A DNA stretch of 57,318 bases, from contig CAWUIO010000031.1 of the NCBI GenBank assembly GCA_963922455.1, forward strand, positions 1-57,318, given 5' to 3'. The position numbers and the translations under genes were made by a program. Below the pieces are notes generated by a model that ran no database searches, was not told where the DNA came from, and worked only from the letters and a program-made list of their open reading frames with translations. This DNA is from CAWUIO01 sp963922455 (lineage in GTDB: Bacteria; Bacteroidota; Bacteroidia; Cytophagales; Microscillaceae). Below are positions 49,802 to 57,318 of the stretch, in pieces (position 1 is the stretch's first letter; the number at the start of each line of letters is the position of its first letter).

Positions 49802-51188
49802 CTTTTCTTACGATACTGGCTGATAAAACGGCTTCACATACCAAATTGCTCCCCACGTAGGCTTCTCCCTTCATTTTGGCAATTCCTCGGCGAATGTCGC
49901 GTATCAGCTCACATTTGAAAATAATAGTATCACCGGGAACAACCATACGGCGAAACCGACAATCATCTATGGATAATAAATAGGCCCAGTAATTTTCCGG
50001 ATCAGGTACGGTGCTGAGCACTAAAATACCTCCGGTTTGGGCCATTGCTTCTATTTGCAGCACTCCGGGCATAACCGGATTACTGGGAAAATGCCCTTGG
50101 AAAAAGGGCTCATTCATGGTTACGTTTTTTATCCCGGCAACCGATGTCTCATCCAGGTGGAAAATTTTATCGAGAAGAGCAAAGGGATAACGGTGGGGTA
50201 GTATATTAGAAATATGTTTTACGTCCATCAAGGGAGGAAGCTTCGGATCGTAGGTAGGTATAGAGTTACGATCGTTTCGCTCCATGGCACGTTTTAATTT
50301 CTTAGCAAAGGCCACGTTGGCCGCGTGTCCGGGGCGGGCAGCCAATATTTGGGCTTTGAGCGGGCGCCCGGCCAAGGCCAAATCACCTAATATATCTAAA
50401 AGCTTATGTCGAGCTGGCTCGTTTTTGTAGCGAAGCTCTACATTATTCAAAATACCTTCCTGTTTGACTTCTACATTGGGTTGGTTAAAGAGCGTGGCCA
50501 AATAATCCAACTCATCATCTTTGACTACTCGATCCACTACCACGATGGCATTATTCAAGTCTCCTCCTTTGATGAGGTTTTGCTTAAACAGCATTTCCAA
50601 TTCGTGGAGGAAGCAAAAGGTACGGCAAGAGGCAATTTCTTTGGAGAAGTCTGCCACATCGGTTAAGGTAGCGTGTTGGCTTCCCAGGACGGGAGAATTA
50701 TAATCTACCATGACGGTTACCCGGTAGTCGTCCAGGGGCAAGGCAGCAATTTCTACATCGCGTGATTTGTCGCGGTACCAAATGCTTTCGGGTACTTCAA
50801 AGAAGTTACGGAGCGCATTTTGTTCTTCCAGGCCGGCCTCTTCCAAGACTTTTACAAACTCAATGGAGCTTCCATCCATAATGGGAGGTTCCGGGCCATC
50901 TATTTGAATAAGAACATTATCGATTTGTAAACCTACTAAGGCAGCTAAGGTGTGTTCTACCGTGTTGATACGGGCCCCACTTTGCTCAATGCTGGTACCG
51001 CGGGATACATCTACTACATTATCCACATCAGCGTCCACTATTGGCTCCCCTTCCAAATCAACTCTTTGAAATTTGATCCCGTGGTTGGGTTTAGCCGGCA
51101 GGAAAGTCATCGTAGCAGGGACTCCAGTATGTAATCCGACCCCTGTCATGGTCGCAGACTTTTGTATGGTATGCTGTTTTATATACAT
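49791..51188 (-). CDS. lpxC/fabZ: Fused LpxC deacetylase and FabZ dehydratase
   Basis: 465 aa bifunctional protein. Residues about 1-305 are LpxC, the committed zinc deacetylase of lipid A synthesis (VEHTLAALVGL, and RHKLLDILGDLALAGRP with zinc ligands His and Asp). Residues about 320-465 are FabZ, the 3-hydroxyacyl-ACP dehydratase, with the catalytic His in NILPHRYPFALLD and Glu in PGVLQIEAMAQTGG. The fusion is standard in Bacteroidota. It starts 1 bp after the lpxD stop and overlaps lpxA. Confidence 0.97.
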   Translation of the reverse strand: MYIKQHTIQKSATMTGVGLHTGVPATMTFLPAKPNHGIKFQRVDLEGEPIVDADVDNVVDVSRGTSIEQSGARINTVEHTLAALVGLQIDNVLIQIDGPEPPIMDGSSIEFVKVLEEAGLEEQNALRNFFEVPESIWYRDKSRDVEIAALPLDDYRVTVMVDYNSPVLGSQHATLTDVADFSKEIASCRTFCFLHELEMLFKQNLIKGGDLNNAIVVVDRVVKDDELDYLATLFNQPNVEVKQEGILNNVELRYKNEPARHKLLDILGDLALAGRPLKAQILAARPGHAANVAFAKKLKRAMERNDRNSIPTYDPKLPPLMDVKHISNILPHRYPFALLDKIFHLDETSVAGIKNVTMNEPFFQGHFPSNPVMPGVLQIEAMAQTGGILVLSTVPDPENYWAYLLSIDDCRFRRMVVPGDTIIFKCELIRDIRRGIAKMKGEAYVGSNLVCEAVLSASIVRKDAK

Positions 51189-51189
51189 T

Positions 51190-52248
51190 TTACTTTTGAC
51201 TAGGGAACAAATTTAGTATTTTTTCTTCAAGAAGTTCTAATCGGCGTTGCAATTCAGGTAAATTTCTAAATATGACCGAAGATTTCCAAAATTGCCGGTA
51301 GGGCAAAGCGGGGTAACCTTGTATACGGGCCCCTTCTTCCTTAATATCTTTATTAACACCCGACTGAGCGGCAATCATGGTTTTAGGCGCAATCTGAATG
51401 GAGTTACTAAGCCCAACTTGGCCACCGATCATGCAATTTTCGCCAATTTTGGTTGAACCCGAGATACCTGTTTGGGCAGAAATGACTGTATGACGTCCTA
51501 TTTCTACATTATGGGCAATTTGAACTAAGTTGTCCAGCTTAACTCCTTCCCGGATCAGGGTTGAGCCCAAAGTTGCTCTATCAATAGTGGTGTTGGCCCC
51601 CACACTTACATTATCTTCTAAAATTACATTACCCAACTGGGGTATGTCTTGGTACGTTCCATCTTCTTGGGGGGCAAAACCAAAACCTTCGGCTCCAATT
51701 ATAGAACCCGAATGCAGGATACAGTTTTTACCGATGATACAATTTTCGTAAATCTTCACACCTGGGTAGATAATAGTACCATCGCCAATTTGAGCTCCCT
51801 CCCCAATATAAGACTGAGGATGTACCTGAACTTTATCCCCCAAAATACAGCCGGCTTTTATATAGGTAAAAGCACCAATGTAGACGTCTTCTCCTATTTG
51901 CGCATCAGGGCTAACAAAGTTAGGCGTTTCCATTCCTTTGGGCTGTTTTTGTTGCGCTTTGATAATTTTTTGATATTCTACCAAAAGCTGTGTAAACGCG
52001 GTATACGGATCCGCAACCCGTATGAGGCTACTGGGGATTTCTTTCTTGGCAACAAAGTCTTGAGATACTAAAACCGCGGTAGCCCCACTGGTATAAATGA
52101 AGTTTTCGTATTTCTTGTTAGCCAGAAAACATAAGCTTCCTTCGGGGGCGGGTTCATCAATTTTGCATAGTTGGTAAATTTCATCTTGTTCATTTCCTTC
52201 AACTACCCCGCCTAATAAACTGGCAATTTGTTTAACAGTAAATCGCAT
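51190..52248 (-). CDS. lpxD: UDP-3-O-acylglucosamine N-acyltransferase
   Basis: 352-aa acyltransferase that adds the second (N-linked) acyl chain after LpxC. The N-terminal uridine-binding domain (about 1-110) is followed by a left-handed beta-helix of hexapeptide repeats with the catalytic His in LVQIAHNVEIGRH, and a C-terminal helix from about 315 (LPELQRRLELLEEKIL). Genes order lpxD, lpxC-fabZ, lpxA with nearly no gaps shows an operon. It is 71 bp downstream of the HD hydrolase gene. Confidence 0.96.
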   Translation of the reverse strand: MRFTVKQIASLLGGVVEGNEQDEIYQLCKIDEPAPEGSLCFLANKKYENFIYTSGATAVLVSQDFVAKKEIPSSLIRVADPYTAFTQLLVEYQKIIKAQQKQPKGMETPNFVSPDAQIGEDVYIGAFTYIKAGCILGDKVQVHPQSYIGEGAQIGDGTIIYPGVKIYENCIIGKNCILHSGSIIGAEGFGFAPQEDGTYQDIPQLGNVILEDNVSVGANTTIDRATLGSTLIREGVKLDNLVQIAHNVEIGRHTVISAQTGISGSTKIGENCMIGGQVGLSNSIQIAPKTMIAAQSGVNKDIKEEGARIQGYPALPYRQFWKSSVIFRNLPELQRRLELLEEKILNLFPSQK

Positions 52249-52319
52249 CCAATTGTATTTAGATTCGGCAATTTAAATAATACCTTCTGAAAAATTTAGG
52301 GAAGAATAAGCTTGGTAAG

Positions 52320-53555
52320 CTAGGTTTTCAACCAGCAGAGATAATATTTTTTTACAATTTTACGCAAAGCTTTAATGTTTGGCAAGTCTGAGGCCTGAGC
52401 TATATCCATTACCTTTCCTTTTTTGGTGAGAATATTGATTTTAGCTCCTTTGGCCAAATATGCCTCATTGCTGGTCATACCTTTTACGGCAAAATGCCGC
52501 ACAACTCGTTTTCGGAGATTTAACTTTTTCTCTATCGAGTCGCGAATATCACGAATTTGTTTTATTTCTTCCTTGTCCTTGGTCAAAATTACTTTAAAAA
52601 GTTTCCGTTCCAGCAACATGGTACTGATGATAGACAAGACTTGGTCTTTGTGCAGGCTCCAATATTTTATGGCTGTCCAGATGTCGTAGTCGTCTAGAGC
52701 GGCAAAAGCTTGGAGGAATATGGGGTTTTCATGGAAGTCTTGCAGGCTTAGATCTTCTTTGAGTAGCATCAAGAGATTGGGGTGGGCATAGACTTCACTC
52801 CCTTGACGGATTAAAAATTTGGCCCGTTTTATTAGTTGAATTAACATCTGCTCGACACTCAAATTGGTTTTGTGCAAATATACTTGCCAATACATAAGCC
52901 GCCGGGCTGTTAAGAAATTCTCAATGCTGTATATGCCTTTTTCTTCAACCACCAGGTTATCCTTTTGTACCGATAGCATTTTAATGATCCGGTCAGAGCC
53001 TATATTTCCTTCTTTTACGCCAGTAAAAAAGCTGTCTCTTTGCAGGTAATCCATGCGGTCCATGTCCAACTGACTTGAAACCAATTGGTGGAAAAATTTA
53101 CGGGGATACTGATCCGTAAAGATTTGAATAGCCATGTGTAGGGCCTGGTTGAAATCCCGGTTAATTTGTTTCATTAACAAATGCGAAAGGATTTCGTGGC
53201 GTATATCTTTCAAGATTACTTCCTCCAAGGCGTGCGACATGGGGCCGTGGCCAATATCGTGTAAGAGGATGGCGATTTGAGTGGCCTCAAATTCCCGCTC
53301 ATCGATTTCAACTCCTTTATTGCGTAAAGTGTCTAAGGCTAGGGTCATCAAGTGCATGGCTCCCAGGGCATGGTTAAAGCGAGTGTGCAAGGCCCCAGGG
53401 TAAATAAATTCTGACAAGCCCAATTGGCGTATCCTACGCAATCGTTGAAAGTAAGGATGTTGGATGATATCATAGATCAGCTCACTAGATATCTTGATAA
53501 ATCCGTGAACCGGATCATTGATGATTTTACGTTTGTTGAAAATAACTTTCTCCAA
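52320..53555 (-). CDS. HD-domain phosphohydrolase (dGTPase-like)
   Basis: 411 aa. The N-terminus has VHGFIKISSELI and HPYFQRLRRIRQLG. The HD metal motif appears as FNHALGAMHL, then ILLHDIGHGPMSHALEE, followed by the SQLDMDRMDYLQRDSFFTG segment. These are typical of HD-superfamily proteins related to SAMHD1/dGTPases that stand before lpxD in Bacteroidota. The nucleotide substrate is unproved. It is the first gene of the operon HD-lpxD-lpxC/fabZ-lpxA-ABC and has a -7 box 53 bp upstream. Confidence 0.9.
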   Translation of the reverse strand: MEKVIFNKRKIINDPVHGFIKISSELIYDIIQHPYFQRLRRIRQLGLSEFIYPGALHTRFNHALGAMHLMTLALDTLRNKGVEIDEREFEATQIAILLHDIGHGPMSHALEEVILKDIRHEILSHLLMKQINRDFNQALHMAIQIFTDQYPRKFFHQLVSSQLDMDRMDYLQRDSFFTGVKEGNIGSDRIIKMLSVQKDNLVVEEKGIYSIENFLTARRLMYWQVYLHKTNLSVEQMLIQLIKRAKFLIRQGSEVYAHPNLLMLLKEDLSLQDFHENPIFLQAFAALDDYDIWTAIKYWSLHKDQVLSIISTMLLERKLFKVILTKDKEEIKQIRDIRDSIEKKLNLRKRVVRHFAVKGMTSNEAYLAKGAKINILTKKGKVMDIAQASDLPNIKALRKIVKKYYLCWLKT

Positions 53556-53607
53556 AACAGCTTGGGTAGGTTTCTGAAAATGAATCCACTATAATTTTGA
53601 ATGCATA

Positions 53608-53615
53608 CAAAACTA
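53608..53615 (-). promoter_or_regulatory. -7 box of the HD-lpx operon
   Basis: TAGTTTTG on the minus strand, 53 bp before the HD gene ATG. An exact -7 consensus; no convincing -33 element. Confidence 0.4.
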
Positions 53616-53793
53616 GGCGATAAATACCATTTGTCCTATCTAGCTAAAAGGATAATCAAGCGCTTGGGGGTAATTTAGAGGACTAGGTGCAAGAACTAGC
53701 AGTTATTTTTTGTAAAATGGTTGATTTTCAAACGACTTAATAGTAAGTTTAAACATAACATTCTCCAACAGTATCCAGAGGACAGGTTAATGA

Positions 53794-54273
53794 ATGGGTA
53801 TACCTTTTTTAAAATATAGCTTGGTTTGGATTTTTTTGGGGCTGGGATCAATTTCGTCTTGGGCCCAAGTAGGTTTTCAAAGCAGCTTTATTTACCAGCG
53901 GTCTAATTTTATTGATCTTGGAGTAATGAAAAACCTGACTTTCCAACCCAAAGCCGAATTATTTGATCTTCGTTTCCAAAGAGATATCTTCGGGCCGTCT
54001 ATCGCCAGCGAAATCAATTTTGACGGAGAAGATTTTATCATTGGCCCTAAAATTGGCTTTGAATACGCCAATATTTTGGGAGGAAAGGTTAATATTATCT
54101 ATTACACAGATTTTGAACGCGAATCCTGGAAGTTTACTCCAGAAATTAGTTTAAGACTTTGGGAGATACCCCTGAGCCTTTTTTACGGTTACCAGTTTTC
54201 ACTCTCTACGGATTCTTTTGGACAAATTAGCCGTAACCGGATTGCCCTCAACTTCAATACCCTGCTCCGTTAA
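53794..54273 (+). CDS. Small secreted beta-rich protein, possible outer-membrane barrel
   Basis: 159 aa with a signal peptide ending near residue 25 (SISSWAQ). The mature part alternates polar and hydrophobic residues in short strands with aromatic girdles (VGFQSSFIYQRSNFIDLGV, FGYQFSL-like turns) and ends in a strand IALNFNTLLR, which suggests an 8-stranded outer-membrane barrel, but no named family is recognised. It lies 59 bp upstream of the STAS-like gene in the same direction. Confidence 0.65.
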   Translation: MGIPFLKYSLVWIFLGLGSISSWAQVGFQSSFIYQRSNFIDLGVMKNLTFQPKAELFDLRFQRDIFGPSIASEINFDGEDFIIGPKIGFEYANILGGKVNIIYYTDFERESWKFTPEISLRLWEIPLSLFYGYQFSLSTDSFGQISRNRIALNFNTLLR

Positions 54274-54332
54274 AATTTCTCTTTTTCTTCGTTTAGGTAT
54301 TTGATCTGCTAGAACTTTTAGATTTTACAGGC

Positions 54333-54752
54333 ATGAAAACTTTATTGCAAAAGGAGTATGCGGTAATTAGTTATTATCCGCAGAGAGAACTTATGGTGCT
54401 TCACTTAATTCAAAAGGTCTCAGCCAAAACATATCAAGATAGTTTTAAACAACTCGCTCGTTTGGCAAAAGAGCACCCCCACCAGCATTTGATTGTTGAT
54501 CAACGATATGTAGAGGAAGTACATATAGACTACACAGCTTGGTTGATATCTGAGTGGTTTCCCAAGTTTTCTAAGAAATTGCCTCGCAATTATCAAGTGG
54601 CATTTATTTCTCAGCTTTCCCTTTTTGAACAATTGGGCTCTGAGTTTGTCGCCCAGTCACTTCAAGAATTAAGTGGTTTACGAGTAAAAAGCTTTTCTTC
54701 CTTGGAGGAGGGGAGGGCATGGTTGGAAGAATCTTCACCCGTAGCCCCCTGA
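54333..54752 (+). CDS. STAS/SEC14-like (SpoIIAA-like fold) protein
   Basis: 139 aa, soluble, no signal. The pattern of a hydrophobic strand, YQDSFKQLARLAKEH, LIVDQRYV, a Trp-rich middle (DYTAWLISEWFP), VAFISQ and a final FSSLEEGRAWLEE matches small SpoIIAA-like proteins common in Bacteroidota. The canonical phospho-Ser loop of anti-sigma antagonists (DSSG) is not present, so classical partner switching is unlikely. Its function is unknown. Confidence 0.6.
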   Translation: MKTLLQKEYAVISYYPQRELMVLHLIQKVSAKTYQDSFKQLARLAKEHPHQHLIVDQRYVEEVHIDYTAWLISEWFPKFSKKLPRNYQVAFISQLSLFEQLGSEFVAQSLQELSGLRVKSFSSLEEGRAWLEESSPVAP

Positions 54753-54792
54753 GGTACCCGTAAAGGATATCTCAGGAGACTTAAAAGGCGTT

Positions 54793-56772
54793 TTATTGGG
54801 CCGCCAATAGCACAATTTTAGACTTGTCAAATTTGCTCACTTTTTTGAAAAAGTCTACAAATTCTTGGTACTTTTCAGCCGGATAGGTTCCTTTAGTTAA
54901 TACAAATTTACGATACAAATACAGGGTTTGGCCCTCTTGAACAAAGTCTCCTTGAAAGCTACCAAATGCATTTTTTAATTCAAGCGACTCTGGAATATAC
55001 TCCACGGAAAATCCCTCGGGTATGTTAAATTGCAACGTGTCCAATTCTTGACGTTCGAGGCTGCCCTCAATAACCAAGGGGTTTTTTCGGCCTTCTCCCT
55101 CTTTTGGTATCCAACTTTGTTGGTTTAACACATTAGGAATCAAGAACATACGTTTGCCACTACGACTGGCTACCCGATCAATTAAAATATTGGCTTCCAA
55201 AATACTACTAGGGATCTCATCTTTAACTCGATAAGCCTTATACTTCTGAAGCTTAAAACTGGTCGGGATATTCAAGCGGTCCAGGATAAGCTTCTCTTGT
55301 TTGTCTCCATTGAGTTGGCTAGCCCTTTCCAGCCATTCTTCACATAAGGCCTGTCCTTTTATGGTCACTTGTGCCTGGGCATTACCCTGTGCATCCAAGG
55401 TAAAGCTCGCTTTATGACTTAAAATATTTACTTCTTTACCATATTGGGGTGTATGAACCAATTTGCCGCCCTCAGGAGTAATCAATAATACATCCCGATC
55501 ACTCGTGAAGCTTCCTAAATAATTAAAGGGGGCAGTTTGACTCGTACATTCTAGCCAAATAGTGTCTTTCTCTAGAGGAACGCTAAGAAAAACGTGATTG
55601 AACTGCATTTTTGGGAAATCTGATAGGATTGGGGTCGTGTTAGCTCCGGCTTTTACCAAAGTATAAAAGGACTCGATACCCTGGCTTTTTAATAAAGAGT
55701 GGGTGTAATTGGTCAGGGCTTTACAATCCCCATACCCTTTTTCATCTACAAATGAGGCCTTAAATGGCTGCCAACCTCCAATACCCAACTGTATCCCCAC
55801 GTAGCGGGTACGACTTTGAACATACCCATAAATCTTTTTGACTTTCTCTCGGGTATCTTCAATGCCAGAAAGCATTTTGGATACTTTACTTATGGTGGTT
55901 TCCGGAAGCTGGTCCCGCCCCTCGTTGAGTTTGGCTTGATATAAACCGATATCTTTCCAAGTTGTACTCACTCCTTCGTATTTTCCAAATACAAATTTGT
56001 GGGGAGCCAAATATACTGCAGGTATTCTTCGTAGGAAGGAAGGGGCAAATTGTTCATGGGTATAAGTCCCGAGGTTTTTTACTTCCCAACTATACACATC
56101 TTGCTTGTCTTGCACAGTCTTGCGAACCATTTCTATTTGGCTTCCTTTCCTAGGCTCAGGTACCTCAGTAGCCTGAGTATTAGAAGGAAAGTTTTGCTCT
56201 TGGTAACGGATGGGGAAATTTTGAGGCGCAAACACTTTCATACTGCTTTTTTGGACGGAAACCTCATTATCTGTTTGAGGATACCAAGAGGGATAAAACA
56301 TGAGACCGTCATATAGTATTTCATATTCAAACTCAACCGTAAAAGGATAATTACTGTAGGTTAAATCAGCAATTTTCAATCGGATGTCTGATACGAAAGT
56401 AAACCCATCAAAAGATAAGCGGTCAATCAAATCTGATTTTTTGAGAGTACGGATCTTATTTCCTTTTGCATCATATAAGGTGCCTTTGAGATAATTTAAG
56501 CGCCATATATCATCATAGTTTACAACCTCCGTACATAAATAATCAGCTTTTTCATTCAGGATTGTATAAGCCTTAAGTACTTTAAACTTTCCTTTGGCCT
56601 CAGACATGATAGTAAAGCTTTGCTCTTCAATACGGGTAACCGCATACGCCCCATCTAATAAGTTACTTGGAATCAAATTTACATTATAAAGGGGTTTGTC
56701 CTGGGCCAAAAGACCGGTCGATAGCCCCAACAAGGCTAACACGGCACTAAAAACGGTAGTGATTGATTTCAT
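54793..56772 (-). CDS. Secreted DUF3857 and transglutaminase-like protein
   Basis: 659 aa with a signal peptide (to about 23, LSTGLLAQ). The DUF3857 beta-sandwich (about 50-230; DIRLKIADLTYSNYPFTVEF) is followed by a transglutaminase-like core (about 290-420) with catalytic Cys in KGYGDCKALTNYTHSLL, His in FNHVFLSVP and the following acidic strand IWLECTSQ. A C-terminal beta-rich DUF-type region follows. It is probably periplasmic; whether it crosslinks, cleaves or only binds peptides is unknown. Monocistronic as far as can be seen. Confidence 0.9.
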   Translation of the reverse strand: MKSITTVFSAVLALLGLSTGLLAQDKPLYNVNLIPSNLLDGAYAVTRIEEQSFTIMSEAKGKFKVLKAYTILNEKADYLCTEVVNYDDIWRLNYLKGTLYDAKGNKIRTLKKSDLIDRLSFDGFTFVSDIRLKIADLTYSNYPFTVEFEYEILYDGLMFYPSWYPQTDNEVSVQKSSMKVFAPQNFPIRYQEQNFPSNTQATEVPEPRKGSQIEMVRKTVQDKQDVYSWEVKNLGTYTHEQFAPSFLRRIPAVYLAPHKFVFGKYEGVSTTWKDIGLYQAKLNEGRDQLPETTISKVSKMLSGIEDTREKVKKIYGYVQSRTRYVGIQLGIGGWQPFKASFVDEKGYGDCKALTNYTHSLLKSQGIESFYTLVKAGANTTPILSDFPKMQFNHVFLSVPLEKDTIWLECTSQTAPFNYLGSFTSDRDVLLITPEGGKLVHTPQYGKEVNILSHKASFTLDAQGNAQAQVTIKGQALCEEWLERASQLNGDKQEKLILDRLNIPTSFKLQKYKAYRVKDEIPSSILEANILIDRVASRSGKRMFLIPNVLNQQSWIPKEGEGRKNPLVIEGSLERQELDTLQFNIPEGFSVEYIPESLELKNAFGSFQGDFVQEGQTLYLYRKFVLTKGTYPAEKYQEFVDFFKKVSKFDKSKIVLLAAQ

Positions 56773-56906
56773 TTAACAAATAAGTTTGTGCTACGATCAG
56801 TTGAACAGGAAGACAAGGGATTGAATATGGGTTGAATAGTGCTTCCTGTATATTGTCAGGTAAACCTACAAAACATTCTAAAAAGATGCAATTCCTCGTT
56901 TTTGCT

Positions 56907-57284
56907 TTATTTCTTGGGTTTTTCTTCCGGGAGGGGAGGGGCGGAAAATAAAGATTTTAATTCGGTTGCATCATCAGGTTTGATGCGCTTGGCCAGGATG
57001 AGGCGTAACTGTCTTCGGCGTAATGCCCCGGCATACAATTCTTTTTCCTCTGCCGTTTCTGGAATCAATTCGGGTACAAAGATGGGGTTGCCCGACTGTT
57101 CGACAGCCACGAATGTAAAAAAAGCTTGATTGGTGCGGTGCTTGGTGCCGGCCGGAATATTTTCGGCAAAAACCTCAATAAACACCTCCATAGAGGAATT
57201 AAAGGCCCGGGTAACTTTGGCGCAAAGAGTAAGCACATCTCCCAAGGCAATAGGGTGGGTAAATAGGGCTGTCCGAAAAGCCAA
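56907..57284 (-). pseudogene. Acyl-CoA thioesterase (hotdog fold), 5' part missing or disrupted
   Basis: The readable 125 aa from a TTG match the C-terminal two thirds of a cytoplasmic YciA/ACOT-type hotdog thioesterase (HPIALGDVLTLCAKVTRAF, SMEVFIEV, QAFFTFVAV, LYAGALRRRQLRLI). Family members have about 50 more N-terminal residues carrying the NxxGxxFGG-type active-site part. Family-like residues continue upstream of the TTG (VSKINI), but an in-frame TGA at 57303-57305 stops that frame. The base run at 57295-57303 (TTAGAAACT) is the same 9 bases that begin R3, hinting that an element may have cut the gene. A sequencing frameshift or a start beyond the window cannot be excluded. Confidence 0.6.
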
Positions 57285-57318
57285 TATATTGATCTTAGAA
57301 ACTCAGAACTCCCTATTC

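Noticed and set aside
49791..51188. LpxC-FabZ fusion as a novel enzyme.
   Set aside because: This fusion is well known and standard in Bacteroidota.

Overview
This 57.3 kb window looks like a chromosomal segment of a Bacteroidota bacterium, probably a Cytophagales-type organism. The evidence is a fused LpxC-FabZ gene, a secreted protein with a C-terminal type IX secretion sorting domain, several lipoproteins of Bacteroidota-only type (DUF4296-like and DUF6252-like), SpoIIE phosphatases fused to CarboxypepD_reg-like and YfiR-like sensors, and promoters with the phylum's TAnnTTTG -7 box. I see no rRNA, tRNA, CRISPR array, integrase, transposase or phage gene.

Layout. 1-548 is non-coding and repeat-rich. 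549-9041 is mostly minus-strand housekeeping: tgt, cmk, two tiny lipoproteins, a tRNase Z, a STAS anti-sigma antagonist, purC, a long MORN-like repeat protein and a thiolase, plus one plus-strand secreted sensor-like protein at 1791. 9731-14102 is plus-strand: a thioredoxin-fold protein, a class V aminotransferase, a MarC protein and an arylsulfotransferase-like lipoprotein. 15617-23151 is a signalling cluster: a 7TM-DISM histidine kinase, a PilJ-type histidine kinase, a single-domain response regulator and a receiver-SpoIIE phosphatase. 23944-27720 holds a lipoprotein and a large T9SS-exported hydrolase-like protein. 28544-35304 is minus-strand: an unknown secreted protein, mutS2, a DUF4296 lipoprotein and carB. 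35746-40500 is plus-strand: a membrane protein with winged-helix-like repeats, a DUF2927-like lipoprotein, a rhomboid protease and typA. 41257-48158 contains three consecutive transmembrane SpoIIE phosphatases. 48325-53555 is a minus-strand lipid A operon (HD hydrolase, lpxD, lpxC-fabZ, lpxA, ABC ATPase). The window ends with a barrel-like protein, a STAS/SEC14-like protein, a DUF3857-transglutaminase and a thioesterase fragment.

How it works together. Four SpoIIE/PP2C phosphatases, two histidine kinases, two receivers, one STAS antagonist and one STAS-like protein point to a dense partner-switching network, in which periplasmic or two-component signals would be turned into dephosphorylation of STAS proteins. 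No anti-sigma kinase is visible here, so the circuit is incomplete in this window. A free-standing protein (1791-2639) resembles the periplasmic half of the phosphatases.

Most unusual features. Nine copies of a GC-rich element of about 126-132 bp (called R1 here) are scattered between genes in both orientations. Its ends co-vary (GGCTT with AAGCC, GGCTG with CAGCC). It also carries a distal hairpin whose arms differ between copies but stay complementary, closing an unrelated 32-35 nt loop. This is the best candidate for an undescribed system. Other repeats are R2, two tandem 111-nt units that each end in an intrinsic terminator (candidate twin small RNAs), R3, two MITE-like copies with about 20-bp inverted ends, and R4, a 55-bp direct repeat at the left edge. 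Assignments rest on reading motifs; no database search was possible.
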